Below are positions 1 through 5,957 of a stretch of 10,201 nt of DNA, piece after piece (position 1 is the stretch's first letter; each line of letters begins with the position of its first letter). This DNA is from a bacterium (GTDB lineage Bacteria; Pseudomonadota; Alphaproteobacteria; Rhizobiales; Xanthobacteraceae): assembly GCA_029946075.1 (NCBI GenBank), contig JAQSDT010000788.1:1-10201 (forward strand). The letters are read 5' to 3'. Position numbers and translations under genes: made by a program. The notes below the pieces were generated by a model. That model did no database searches. It saw only the letters and a program-made list of their open reading frames with translations, and had not been told where the DNA came from.

Positions 1-1
1 C

Positions 2-184
2 CGATGTCTCGACGGCGTCGATCGCGACGGCATCGCGACCGCGTTCCGCCGCTTCGAGGCGACGCGCAAGGGGCGTACCGAACGCATCCAGCAGACCTCG
101 CGCGCCAATACCTGGCTCAGCGGGAGAACGGATACCGACTGGGTCTATGGCTACGACGCCTGGACGGCGCCGTTGGCGATGTAA
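2..184 (+). CDS. FAD-dependent aromatic-ring monooxygenase, C-terminal fragment
   Basis: Only the last 60 codons are in the window; the gene enters from the left edge and ends at TAA 182-184. The visible tail reads FRRFEATRKGRTERIQQTSR, then NTWL, then DWVYGYDAW close to the C-terminus. This pattern (an Arg-rich helix with Q..SR.N, then a V-Y-G-Y-D-AW tail) is typical of the C-terminus of single-component flavin monooxygenases of the salicylate hydroxylase / 3-hydroxybenzoate 6-hydroxylase / 6-hydroxynicotinate monooxygenase group. These use NAD(P)H and O2 to hydroxylate an aromatic ring in the cytoplasm. The FAD-binding GxGxxG motif and the substrate pocket lie outside the window, so the substrate cannot be named. 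It converges on the TetR-type gene with only 8 bases between the two stop codons, which hints at one catabolic locus but does not prove it. Confidence 0.75.
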   Translation, partial: RCLDGVDRDGIATAFRRFEATRKGRTERIQQTSRANTWLSGRTDTDWVYGYDAWTAPLAM

Positions 185-192
185 CGAGGCGG

Positions 193-822
193 CTAGCGCA
201 AGTGCTCCTCAAGCAGCGTCGCTATCCACGTCGGTAGTTGATCGCGGGGCACCTTCTTCAGCCCCGAGCTTCGCAACAGGGCGTCGCCGGTCAGGGCCTG
301 GGTGAAGACCACCGCATTGAGCACTGCGATCACCTTCTGGCTGTCTTCGAGGCTGGGTGCCGCCGCGCCGCGCGCTTTCGCGCCTTGCAGCCGTGCGCGA
401 TGCAGCCATTCGGCGAGCGGCTGCAGCATACCGGCGCCGCGGGGCGACCAGCCCGACAGGACCAGCCACATCGCAAGCCGCGCCGTCCCTCGCCGGTCAT
501 AGAGGTCCGACAGCAGCCGCGCGACGGATGCAAGATCAAAGGAAGAGGGCTCGCTCTTCTCCAGCGCCGCGCCGAGTTCGGCGAGAAACCGCTGCCCGGC
601 AAATCGCAGCAACGCCTCGAGCAGCTTCTTCCGGTTGCCGAAATGATAGTGGATCGCGGCATCCGACAGGCCGAGGTCGTGCGCGATCTTCTGAACCTTC
701 ACGCCGTTCAGTCCTTCGGCGATCAGGTAGTGCTCGGCCCGCTCCAGGATCGCGCGCTTCGATACCTCGACGGAACGCCGGACTCGTTTCGTGGCTGTTG
801 CGCCCAAGGCATCCCCCGTCAC
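193..822 (-). CDS. TetR/AcrR-family transcriptional repressor
   Basis: A 209-residue protein of normal TetR length. Residues about 20-68 form the N-terminal DNA-binding domain: RAILERAEHYLIAEGLNGVK, then the helix-turn-helix KIAHDLGLSDAAIHYHFGNR and the following KKLLEALLRF. The remaining ~140 residues are a helical, poorly conserved ligand-binding domain, so the inducer cannot be predicted. The start is GTG at 822, chosen because AAGGGAG (828-834 on the minus strand) sits 5 bases upstream; no ATG gives a better fit. The gene is divergent from the alpha/beta hydrolase gene at 949, and the shared 126-bp gap contains a perfect 20-bp palindrome (902-921) suited to a TetR dimer. Inference: it represses the hydrolase/NTF2-like pair, and perhaps itself, until a pathway compound binds. 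The family call is secure; the target is inferred from layout. Confidence 0.93.
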   Translation of the reverse strand: MTGDALGATATKRVRRSVEVSKRAILERAEHYLIAEGLNGVKVQKIAHDLGLSDAAIHYHFGNRKKLLEALLRFAGQRFLAELGAALEKSEPSSFDLASVARLLSDLYDRRGTARLAMWLVLSGWSPRGAGMLQPLAEWLHRARLQGAKARGAAAPSLEDSQKVIAVLNAVVFTQALTGDALLRSSGLKKVPRDQLPTWIATLLEEHLR

Positions 823-901
823 CTTTGCTCCCTTGCTTAGTGCGTTTGCGGTGAATCAGGCAACCTCACGCTCCGGCTCGCGGCGGCGAGGGTTGATTCG
901 T

Positions 902-921
902 TACTTAGAGTAGTCTAAGTA
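902..921. promoter_or_regulatory. Candidate TetR operator palindrome
   Basis: TACTTAGA (902-909), spacer GTAG, then TCTAAGTA (914-921): a perfect 8-bp inverted repeat with a 4-base spacer. Dyads of about this size are typical TetR-family operators. It lies 80 bases upstream of the TetR-type GTG and 27 bases before the hydrolase GTG. A TTGATT hexamer at 893-898 could be a -35 element for the hydrolase gene, in which case the palindrome covers the -10 region and binding would block transcription. The -10 (TAAGTA at 916-921, 17-base spacing) is a poor match, so the promoter itself is uncertain; the palindrome is directly visible. Confidence 0.7.
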
Positions 922-948
922 GCGACAGACGGAAACCGGGGTGTTTGA

Positions 949-1875
949 GTGCAGCAGCGTTCAGAGGAAGTGTTGCGCCGGCTGGCGCAAGCCCGCGCAA
1001 TCGAGTTTCGGCCGGACCGGTTGCCGCGCGCCGGCTGGCTGCACGCCTCCGACGGCGTCCGATTGCACTATCTGGACTGGGCGGGCGATGGAGAGACGGT
1101 GTTGCTGCTGCACGGCGGTGCACTGTCGGCGCACAGCTTCGATCTGGTAGCGCTCGCGATGTCGGGTGACGTTCGTTGTGTGGCGCTCGATCTGCGCGGC
1201 CATGGGCTGAGCGGCTGGGCCGACCTGTATCCGGTCGATCGTTACGCGGCCGATGTGGTCGATCTGATCGACGATCTCCGGCTCGAAACCGTGCATCTTG
1301 CGGGGATGTCGCTCGGCGGCTGCATCTCCGGTCATGCCGCGCCGTTGCTGGGAGGCCGATTGCGCAGCCTGACCTTCATCGATGTTGCAGATGACGTGAA
1401 TTTTGCCGCGAGCGAGCGGATGCGCGCGTTCATCGAACGCGCCAGGCCGGTGGCACGGGTCGAGGATCTCGTCGAACAGGCGCTGGCCATCAGTCCCCGG
1501 ACCGATCCGGAATTGATGCTGTATCGATATCTTCATCTGCTCAGACCGGGTCCAGATGGCTTCACATGGCAGGCGGACCGCCGTCGCCGTACCGATTTTG
1601 CCGGCATTCTCGGCAAGCTCTCCGAATTGGCCAGCCTTGCGCCGCAACTGTCCTGTCCCGTTCTTGTCGTGAAGGGCGGGCGAAGCGGTGTGCTCAGCCA
1701 CGAGCAGTTCGAACGCTTTGCGCGGCGTTTTCGGAACGGCGCATCGGTCGTCATTCCCGACGCCGGCCATAACGTGCAGGAGGATCAGCCGGTTCTCCTG
1801 GCCGCCGCGTTGCGCAAGACGATGGCGCGATCTGTCGCGGCCGGGGTCGGCCTTTCGTTTGGTTTGAGTGAGTGA
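949..1875 (+). CDS. Alpha/beta-hydrolase fold protein
   Basis: A 308-residue soluble protein with the usual alpha/beta-hydrolase landmarks. The strand and oxyanion-loop motif VLLLHGG is at 51-57, DLRGHGLS at 81-88, the nucleophile elbow GMSLGG at 119-124 (Ser121) and the catalytic His in DAGHNVQED (His274). The strand after the cap ends CPVLVVKGGRSGVLS (236-250); relatives usually carry the acid at the position of Gly247, so the catalytic acid is not obvious, and Asp145 or Asp148 after the preceding strand could substitute. The start is GTG 949 with only a weak CGGGG upstream; in-frame GTG 970 is possible. It could be an esterase, lactonase or C-C bond hydrolase. It is probably co-transcribed with the NTF2-like gene 12 bases downstream and controlled by the divergent TetR-type regulator. 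The fold is certain; the substrate is unknown. Confidence 0.9.
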   Translation: MQQRSEEVLRRLAQARAIEFRPDRLPRAGWLHASDGVRLHYLDWAGDGETVLLLHGGALSAHSFDLVALAMSGDVRCVALDLRGHGLSGWADLYPVDRYAADVVDLIDDLRLETVHLAGMSLGGCISGHAAPLLGGRLRSLTFIDVADDVNFAASERMRAFIERARPVARVEDLVEQALAISPRTDPELMLYRYLHLLRPGPDGFTWQADRRRRTDFAGILGKLSELASLAPQLSCPVLVVKGGRSGVLSHEQFERFARRFRNGASVVIPDAGHNVQEDQPVLLAAALRKTMARSVAAGVGLSFGLSE

Positions 1876-1876
1876 T

Positions 1877-1881
1877 GGAGG
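1877..1881 (+). promoter_or_regulatory. Strong ribosome binding site for the NTF2-like gene
   Basis: GGAGG lies immediately after the hydrolase stop codon (TGA 1873-1875) and 6 bases before the ATG at 1888. This is a near-ideal Shine-Dalgarno match and fixes the start of the downstream gene. It contrasts with the weak site of the hydrolase gene, suggesting that the second gene is translated more efficiently. Confidence 0.75.
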
Positions 1882-1887
1882 ACGAAA

Positions 1888-2331
1888 ATGAGTTTGAGGT
1901 CGATGTTCATCGCGCAGCGCGAGGTGTTCGAGCGAGCCTATGCCAACGGCGACTGGCAGGCGCTCGCGCCGTTCTTTGATGAAGGCGTGGTCTACGAAGT
2001 AATGAATATGCCGTTCCACTGCGTAATCGCGGGACGGGATCGCTTCCTTGCCGGCCTCGAACGATCGGTCGAGCGGTTCGACAAACGCTGCGTTCGTACG
2101 GTCGGTATCGGCTCTACCCTCCGTGAAGAGGGGAATAACGTCATCGTCTACAGCGGCATGAAGTTCGAGCGCGAGGGTGCGCCCGCAGTATCATCGCGAG
2201 TCTGGGAGATCGCAACTTATCGTGACGGCCGGATTGTGCGGCTGGTCGACCTTTACGATGCAGGCTCGGCCGACGATTTCGCGCACTGGATGGATAAATG
2301 GGGTGAGGGGCTCGACCCGCGATATGCGTAG
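1888..2331 (+). CDS. NTF2-like / SnoaL-like domain protein
   Basis: A 147-residue single-domain protein with the alpha+beta barrel pattern of the NTF2/SnoaL superfamily. The first helices read REVFERAYANGDWQALAPFF (11-30), then the strand DEGVVYEVMNMPFHCVIAGR (31-50) with the characteristic G+D turn, a helix (FLAGLERSVERF), and the paired strands VIVYSGMKFEREG and VWEIATYRDGRIVRLVDLYD (106-124). Members include small isomerases, cyclases, dehydratases and non-catalytic ligand binders, so the fold does not give a reaction. No signal peptide is seen. The start is ATG 1888 with GGAGG 6 bases upstream. It follows the hydrolase gene by 12 bases and is almost certainly in the same operon, so it probably acts on the same pathway intermediate. 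Confidence 0.85.
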   Translation: MSLRSMFIAQREVFERAYANGDWQALAPFFDEGVVYEVMNMPFHCVIAGRDRFLAGLERSVERFDKRCVRTVGIGSTLREEGNNVIVYSGMKFEREGAPAVSSRVWEIATYRDGRIVRLVDLYDAGSADDFAHWMDKWGEGLDPRYA

Positions 2332-2400
2332 GGCTCTCGCCTACCTGCAGGATGCGCTGACGTGGCGGTCGATGAAGGAGGCGCCGTCGCGCCGCCGCTG

Positions 2401-2420
2401 CCCGGCGCCGTTGCGCCGGG
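2401..2420. terminator. GC-rich hairpin between convergent genes
   Basis: CCCGGCGC (2401-2408) and GCGCCGGG (2413-2420) form an 8-bp stem with a CGTT loop. It sits in the 119-bp gap between the 3' ends of the NTF2-like gene (plus) and mobA (minus). The position suits a bidirectional terminator, but no T-run follows on either strand, so factor-independent termination is doubtful. No gene or other feature is seen in the rest of this gap. Confidence 0.35.
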
Positions 2421-2450
2421 ATGAGGTTGGAAGCGTGTGACGTAGCGGGA

Positions 2451-3068
2451 TTAACCGCCGTCCAGCGCCGCCAGCCGGTCCGCTTCTGCGATGTCGTCCA
2501 TGGTGTTGGCGTTGAAGAACGGGTCGAGCGGCGTGACCGGCCAGGCCACCGTGGCGAGCCGGTAGCGGGCGGTCCAGCGGTCGATCTTCCGGATGTCTTC
2601 GACGACGAGCGCGTGGCGGAGCTGCTCGCGCAGGCCGACGTTCCATAGTCCGATCACTGGATGGGACTGGCCGTCGGAAGCGGCGACTGCGAGTTCGGCA
2701 TTCTCGGCTTCGCGGGCGCGATGCAGCCTCGACACCAGATCGCGCGGCAGGAACGGACAATCGGCGGCGGCACTCAACACGAACTTGACATCGGGCCGGT
2801 TGGCCGCGGCCCAGTCGAGCGCGGCGAGGATGCCGGCGAGCGGTCCCGGAAAATCGGCGACGCCATCGGGGATGACCGGCAGCCCGAACGCTGCGAAGCG
2901 CGCCGGATCGCCATTGGCGTTGAGAATGAGACCGTCGCATTGCGGCTTCAGCCGTGCGATTACGCGATCGAGGATGGTGCGGCCGGCGATCGTGCGCATC
3001 GGCTTGTCGCCGCCGCCCATCCGTCGCGCGAGGCCGCCGGCGAGGAGAACGCCGGGTACACTACTCAT
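2451..3068 (-). CDS. mobA: Molybdenum cofactor guanylyltransferase MobA
   Basis: A 205-residue protein, normal length for MobA, which transfers GMP from GTP to Mo- (or W-) molybdopterin to give MGD, the precursor of the bis-MGD cofactor of formate dehydrogenases. The N-terminal nucleotide-binding signature LLAGGLARRMGGGDKP is at 8-23. GPLAGI (75-80) binds the guanine part, AADCPFLP (101-108) holds the Mg2+-binding Asp103, HPVIGLW is at 136-142 and the late FFNANTMDD motif at 184-192. It is a Rossmann-like cytoplasmic enzyme. The start ATG (3066-3068) lies inside the end of fdhD, giving an 8-base overlap, so the two genes should be translationally coupled in one minus-strand transcript. The neighbouring fdhD and divergent mobB-moeA point to supply of bis-MGD for the formate dehydrogenase in this window. 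Confidence 0.97.
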   Translation of the reverse strand: MSSVPGVLLAGGLARRMGGGDKPMRTIAGRTILDRVIARLKPQCDGLILNANGDPARFAAFGLPVIPDGVADFPGPLAGILAALDWAAANRPDVKFVLSAAADCPFLPRDLVSRLHRAREAENAELAVAASDGQSHPVIGLWNVGLREQLRHALVVEDIRKIDRWTARYRLATVAWPVTPLDPFFNANTMDDIAEADRLAALDGG

Positions 3069-3948
3069 CCCGCTCGCCCTTGCGCTTGTGCCTGGCGGCC
3101 TCTTCCGCGACGTAGTCGAGGTTCTGGTCGTAGATGATGCGCTCCTGCCCCGACAGCGCGATGAAACGCTTTCCGCGCGCGCGCCCCACCAGCGTCAGTC
3201 CGACCTGCCGCGCCAGCTCGACGCCCCAGGCGGTGAAGCCGGAGCGCGAAACGAGAATGGGAATGCCCATCCGTACCGTCTTGATGATCATTTCGGAGGT
3301 AAGCCGGCCCGTGGTGTAGAGGATCTTGTCGGCGGGATCGACGCCATGGCGATAGAGCCAGCCGGCGATTTTGTCGACGGCGTTGTGGCGACCGACATCC
3401 TCGGTGTAGCAGACCGGCGTGCCCTGCGTGCACAGCACGCAGCCATGAATGGCGCCGGCTTCCAGATAGAGCGAGGGCATCGTGTTGATCGCGTGCGTCA
3501 TCTGGTAGAGCCACGAGGTGCGCAGTTCCGCCTTCGGCAGGGCCACGCTTTCGACCGCCTCCAGGAGGTCGCCGAACGCCGTGCCTTGGGCGCAGCCGGA
3601 TGTCTGCGTACGCTTCTTCAGCTTGGCTTCGAAATTGGTGTGGTGCTCGGTGCGCACGACGACGACCTGAAGGTCGTCGTGATACTCGACCTCGGTGACG
3701 ACGTCGTCGTATTTCAGCATGTTCTGGTTCAAGAGATAGCCGAGCGCCAGATATTCCGGATAGTCGCCGATCGTCATCATGGTGACGATCTCCTGCGCGT
3801 TCAGATAGAGCGTCAGCGGCCGTTCCACCGGCACCCGGATTTTGACTGGGGCCCCGTTCTGGTCGGTCCCGGCAACGCGCTCGGTGAGCCGCGGATCCTC
3901 GGGATTCGGCACGATCAGGGGGGCGGGGACTTTTTCGATTTTCATCAT
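3061..3948 (-). CDS. fdhD: Formate dehydrogenase accessory sulfurtransferase FdhD
   Basis: A 295-residue FdhD-family protein. FdhD takes sulfur from a cysteine desulfurase and places it on the bis-MGD cofactor, a step without which formate dehydrogenase is inactive. Visible family motifs are VERPLTLYLN (41-50), the active-site loop TSGCAQGTAFGD (116-127), EDVGRHNAVDK (183-193), YTTGRLTSEM (211-220) and SRSGFTA (234-240). The active loop holds one cysteine (Cys119) where E. coli FdhD has a CxxC; a second pair, Cys170-x2-Cys173, plus Cys180 lie before EDVGRH. The gene starts at ATG 3948; a second ATG follows directly, and no clear Shine-Dalgarno sequence precedes either. It precedes mobA with an 8-base overlap and is divergent from mobB. 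It is expected to serve the FdhBA enzyme encoded at 6441-10201. Confidence 0.96.
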   Translation of the reverse strand: MMKIEKVPAPLIVPNPEDPRLTERVAGTDQNGAPVKIRVPVERPLTLYLNAQEIVTMMTIGDYPEYLALGYLLNQNMLKYDDVVTEVEYHDDLQVVVVRTEHHTNFEAKLKKRTQTSGCAQGTAFGDLLEAVESVALPKAELRTSWLYQMTHAINTMPSLYLEAGAIHGCVLCTQGTPVCYTEDVGRHNAVDKIAGWLYRHGVDPADKILYTTGRLTSEMIIKTVRMGIPILVSRSGFTAWGVELARQVGLTLVGRARGKRFIALSGQERIIYDQNLDYVAEEAARHKRKGERDE

Positions 3949-3963
3949 AGCGCGGAGGTTAGC

Positions 3964-3990
3964 ATGACAAGGGCCTCAAGCCGATATAAA
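3964..3990 (+). promoter_or_regulatory. Possible promoter of mobB-moeA-tusA
   Basis: ATGACA (3964-3969) and TATAAA (3985-3990) match five of six bases each of the housekeeping consensus, but the 15-base spacing is short. It overlaps the proposed minus-strand -10, so the two promoters would compete. A transcript from here would carry the palindromic repeat 4022-4100 in its untranslated leader. Confidence 0.3.
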
Positions 3991-4010
3991 GCATTTGGGA
4001 CGATGAACAA
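3983..4010 (-). promoter_or_regulatory. Possible promoter of fdhD-mobA
   Basis: On the minus strand, TTGTTC (4005-4010) and TATATC (3983-3988) are 16 bases apart, about 35 bases upstream of the fdhD ATG. Each matches the housekeeping -35/-10 consensus only partly (TTG.., TATA..). This is one of the few AT-rich patches in the window and lies where a divergent promoter is expected. Confidence 0.3.
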
Positions 4011-4021
4011 TGCGGCCAATG

Positions 4022-4100
4022 CCGTCATTGCGAGCGCAGCGAAGCAATCCATTTCGCGGCCAAGGAAGTATGGATTGCTTGGCGGTGCTCGCAATGACGG
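4022..4100. repeat. Dispersed palindromic intergenic repeat
   Basis: An imperfect 79-bp inverted repeat. The outer arms CCGTCATTGCGAGC (4022-4035) and GCTCGCAATGACGG (4087-4100) are perfect complements, as are the inner arms AAGCAATCCA (4042-4051) and TGGATTGCTT (4071-4080). The two blocks are separated by short unpaired stretches, and the whole folds into a long hairpin. From established knowledge, this CGTCATTGCGAGC...GAAGCAATCCA unit is a widespread non-coding repeat in alphaproteobacterial and other genomes, often mistranslated as SLRAQRSNP or ASAAKQS peptides. Here it lies between divergent fdhD and mobB and would form a hairpin in the mobB leader, ending 23 bases before the mobB ATG. 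Confidence 0.85.
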
Positions 4101-4113
4101 ATAGACGGCCTCC

Positions 4114-4117
4114 GGAG
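4114..4117 (+). promoter_or_regulatory. Ribosome binding site that fixes the mobB start
   Basis: GGAG at 4114-4117 lies 6 bases before ATG 4124. The frame is open upstream to an ATG at 4010, but that extension only translates the palindromic repeat, so this site decides for ATG 4124. Confidence 0.7.
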
Positions 4118-4123
4118 AGTGGA

Positions 4124-4651
4124 ATGAGAGTGATTGGCTTCGCGGGATGGAGCGGCGCCGGCAAGACCACCTTGCTGACGCGCGTGATCCCGCACCTGCT
4201 CAAGGACGGCTTGCGCGTGTCCGTGATCAAGCATGCCCATCACGCGTTCGACGTCGATGTGCCCGGCAAGGACTCCTGGCGGCATCGCGAGGCTGGCGCC
4301 GCTGAAGTAATGGTGTCCTCCAGCCAGCGCTGGGCGCTCATGCACGATTTGCGCGGCGCTCCCGAACCGCGATTGCCGGAATTGCTGGCGAAGATGTCGC
4401 GAGTCGATCTCGTCGTCGTCGAGGGCTTCAAGCGGGAACCGCATCGCAAGATCGAGGTCCATCGCGCCGCCAACGGCAAGCCGCTGCTGTTCCCCGATGA
4501 TGCCGATGTGGTCGGCATCGCCAGCGATGTTCCGGTTGAAACCAGGCTTCCGACCGCCCATCTCGACGATATCGAGGCCGTGGCGGCGATGATGCTGCGG
4601 TCGGCGATCTCGATCGAAGACGTGCTGGCGAAATGCGAAGCTGAGGGCTGA
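4124..4651 (+). CDS. mobB: Molybdopterin-guanine dinucleotide biosynthesis adaptor MobB
   Basis: A 175-residue P-loop GTP-binding protein. MobB helps MobA in making the guanine dinucleotide form of the cofactor and may deliver GTP or hold the product for the target enzyme; it is not strictly essential in E. coli. The Walker A motif GWSGAGKTT is at 8-16, followed by VSVIKHAHHAFDVDVPGKDS (32-51), the family motif covering lysine and histidine residues near the nucleotide. The Walker B-like strand VDLVVVEGFK is at 94-103, with KIEVHR just after. Length is typical. The start ATG 4124 is chosen over the upstream ATG 4010 because the protein begins with the conserved MRVIGFAGWSG and has GGAG 6 bases upstream. 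moeA follows after 8 bases, indicating one operon. Confidence 0.95.
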   Translation: MRVIGFAGWSGAGKTTLLTRVIPHLLKDGLRVSVIKHAHHAFDVDVPGKDSWRHREAGAAEVMVSSSQRWALMHDLRGAPEPRLPELLAKMSRVDLVVVEGFKREPHRKIEVHRAANGKPLLFPDDADVVGIASDVPVETRLPTAHLDDIEAVAAMMLRSAISIEDVLAKCEAEG

Positions 4652-4659
4652 CCCGCGAC

Positions 4660-5916
4660 ATGGCGCAATTGTCCGACGATTGCTTTGCCTTCGGCGGGCC
4701 GATGATGTCGGTCGATGAAGCCGTGCGCTTGATTGCCGAGCGCGTGAGGCCAATCGGCGATAGCGAGGTCGTCACGCTGGTTCGTGCCGATGGCCGCGTT
4801 CTGGCGAAAGACGTCGCAGCGCCGCTGCCGCTGCCGCCATTTACCAATTCCGCCGTCGACGGCTATGCGGTGTCGAGCCGCGATTTGCCTGATACGAACG
4901 AGCAGTCGTTTCCGGTCACCGGGCGCGTGCAGGCCGGCAGTTCGGCGCAAGCACCGGTGCAGTCGCGCCAGGCGATGCGCATCTTCACGGGTGCGCCGAT
5001 GCCCGACGGTGCCGATACGGTTTTCATGCAGGAAGACGTTCGCGTCGACGGCGACAAGGTGGTGCTGCCGGCAGGTCTCAAGCCCGGCGCCAATGTTCGC
5101 CCCGCCGGCGAGGATATTGCCGTGGGTCATGTGGCCCTGAAGGCCGGGCAGCGGCTGCGGCCGCAGGATATCGCGCTCGCGGCGGCCTTCGGGTTGACGC
5201 AGCTCGACGTCGTCAGGCGTCTGCGCGTTGCGGTGTTTTCCACCGGCAACGAACTGGCCTCGCCGGGCGATCCGCGCGCGGCGGCACAATTGTTCGATTC
5301 CAACCGCTTCATGCTGATGGCGATGCTGGCGCGGCTCGGCTGCGACGTCAGCGACCTCGGTATCCTCAGGGACGATTGCGCCGCGCTCGCGCAGGCGCTG
5401 CTTCGGGTCGCCGGCAGCCATGATCTGATCCTGACCACCGGCGGCGTTTCCACCGGCGAAGAGGATCACGTCAAGGCGAGTGTCGAGAGCGTCGGAAAAC
5501 TGGTGCTGTGGCGGATGGCGATCAAGCCGGGCCGCCCTGTGGCGATGGGCATCATTGGCGGCACGCCGTTCATCGGATTGCCCGGTAATCCGGTGGCGAG
5601 CTTCGTAACCTTCGTGCACGTGGTGCGCCCAACGATCCTGGCGCTCTCGGGGGCACTGCCGGAGCCATTGGCTCCGATGCCGGTGCGCGCCGGCTTCGCT
5701 TACAAGAAGAAGATCGCGCGCCGCGAATATGTGCGGGTGAGCCTGCGCAAGGCCGCCGACGGAAGGCTCGAAGCCATCAAGTTCCCGCGCGAGGGCGCGG
5801 GGCTGCTGTCCTCGCTGGTGGATACCGCCGGCCTCGTCGAACTCGGCGAGGATGTCACGCTGGTCGAGCCGGGCCAGACGGTCGGCTTCCTGTCCTATGC
5901 CAGCCTGATCAACTGA
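4660..5916 (+). CDS. moeA: Molybdopterin molybdenumtransferase MoeA
   Basis: A 418-residue protein matching MoeA length. MoeA inserts the metal (molybdate, or in some organisms tungstate) into adenylylated molybdopterin. Domain order is as expected: an N-terminal part with PPFTNSAVDGYAV (59-71), the inserted small domain around 76-160 with FTGAPMPDGADTVFMQED (109-126), the MogA-like domain with VFSTGNELASPG (192-203), ILTTGGVSTGEEDHVK (257-272) and PGRPVAMGIIGGTPFIGLPGNPV (290-312), and a C-terminal beta domain. The acidic and Gly-rich loops that bind molybdopterin and metal are intact. ATG 4660 comes 8 bases after the mobB stop; GAGGG (4643-4647, inside the end of mobB) is the likely ribosome site. 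It is one of the general cofactor enzymes and could serve other molybdoenzymes too, but its placement here favours formate dehydrogenase. Confidence 0.97.
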   Translation: MAQLSDDCFAFGGPMMSVDEAVRLIAERVRPIGDSEVVTLVRADGRVLAKDVAAPLPLPPFTNSAVDGYAVSSRDLPDTNEQSFPVTGRVQAGSSAQAPVQSRQAMRIFTGAPMPDGADTVFMQEDVRVDGDKVVLPAGLKPGANVRPAGEDIAVGHVALKAGQRLRPQDIALAAAFGLTQLDVVRRLRVAVFSTGNELASPGDPRAAAQLFDSNRFMLMAMLARLGCDVSDLGILRDDCAALAQALLRVAGSHDLILTTGGVSTGEEDHVKASVESVGKLVLWRMAIKPGRPVAMGIIGGTPFIGLPGNPVASFVTFVHVVRPTILALSGALPEPLAPMPVRAGFAYKKKIARREYVRVSLRKAADGRLEAIKFPREGAGLLSSLVDTAGLVELGEDVTLVEPGQTVGFLSYASLIN

Positions 5917-5957
5917 TCGGCGTTGACGTTGCAGTCTGCCCTCGCCATGTTCCTCCC

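Noticed and set aside
4..237. A 77-codon plus-strand frame starting MSRRRRSRR
   Set aside because: The overlapping frame ending at TAA 184 gives the monooxygenase tail with real motifs; this Arg-rich frame is its shadow.
3659..3680. Perfect 10-bp inverted repeat ACGACGACCT / AGGTCGTCGT inside fdhD
   Set aside because: It is explained by coding for the run HDDLQVVVV with repeated GAC/GTC codons; no regulatory reason is needed.
4022..4100. Palindromic repeat considered as an insertion element or CRISPR unit
   Set aside because: It is a single 79-bp imperfect hairpin with no transposase, no target duplication seen and no repeat-spacer pattern; it matches a known class of dispersed intergenic palindromes.
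2593..4104. A 503-codon plus-strand open frame across mobA, fdhD and the repeat
   Set aside because: It is antisense to two clear genes, and its end (NAANAVIASAAKQS) is a translation of the palindromic repeat.
4240..5619. A 459-codon minus-strand open frame opposite mobB and moeA
   Set aside because: It overlaps two strongly supported genes and has no family motif; a GC-bias shadow.
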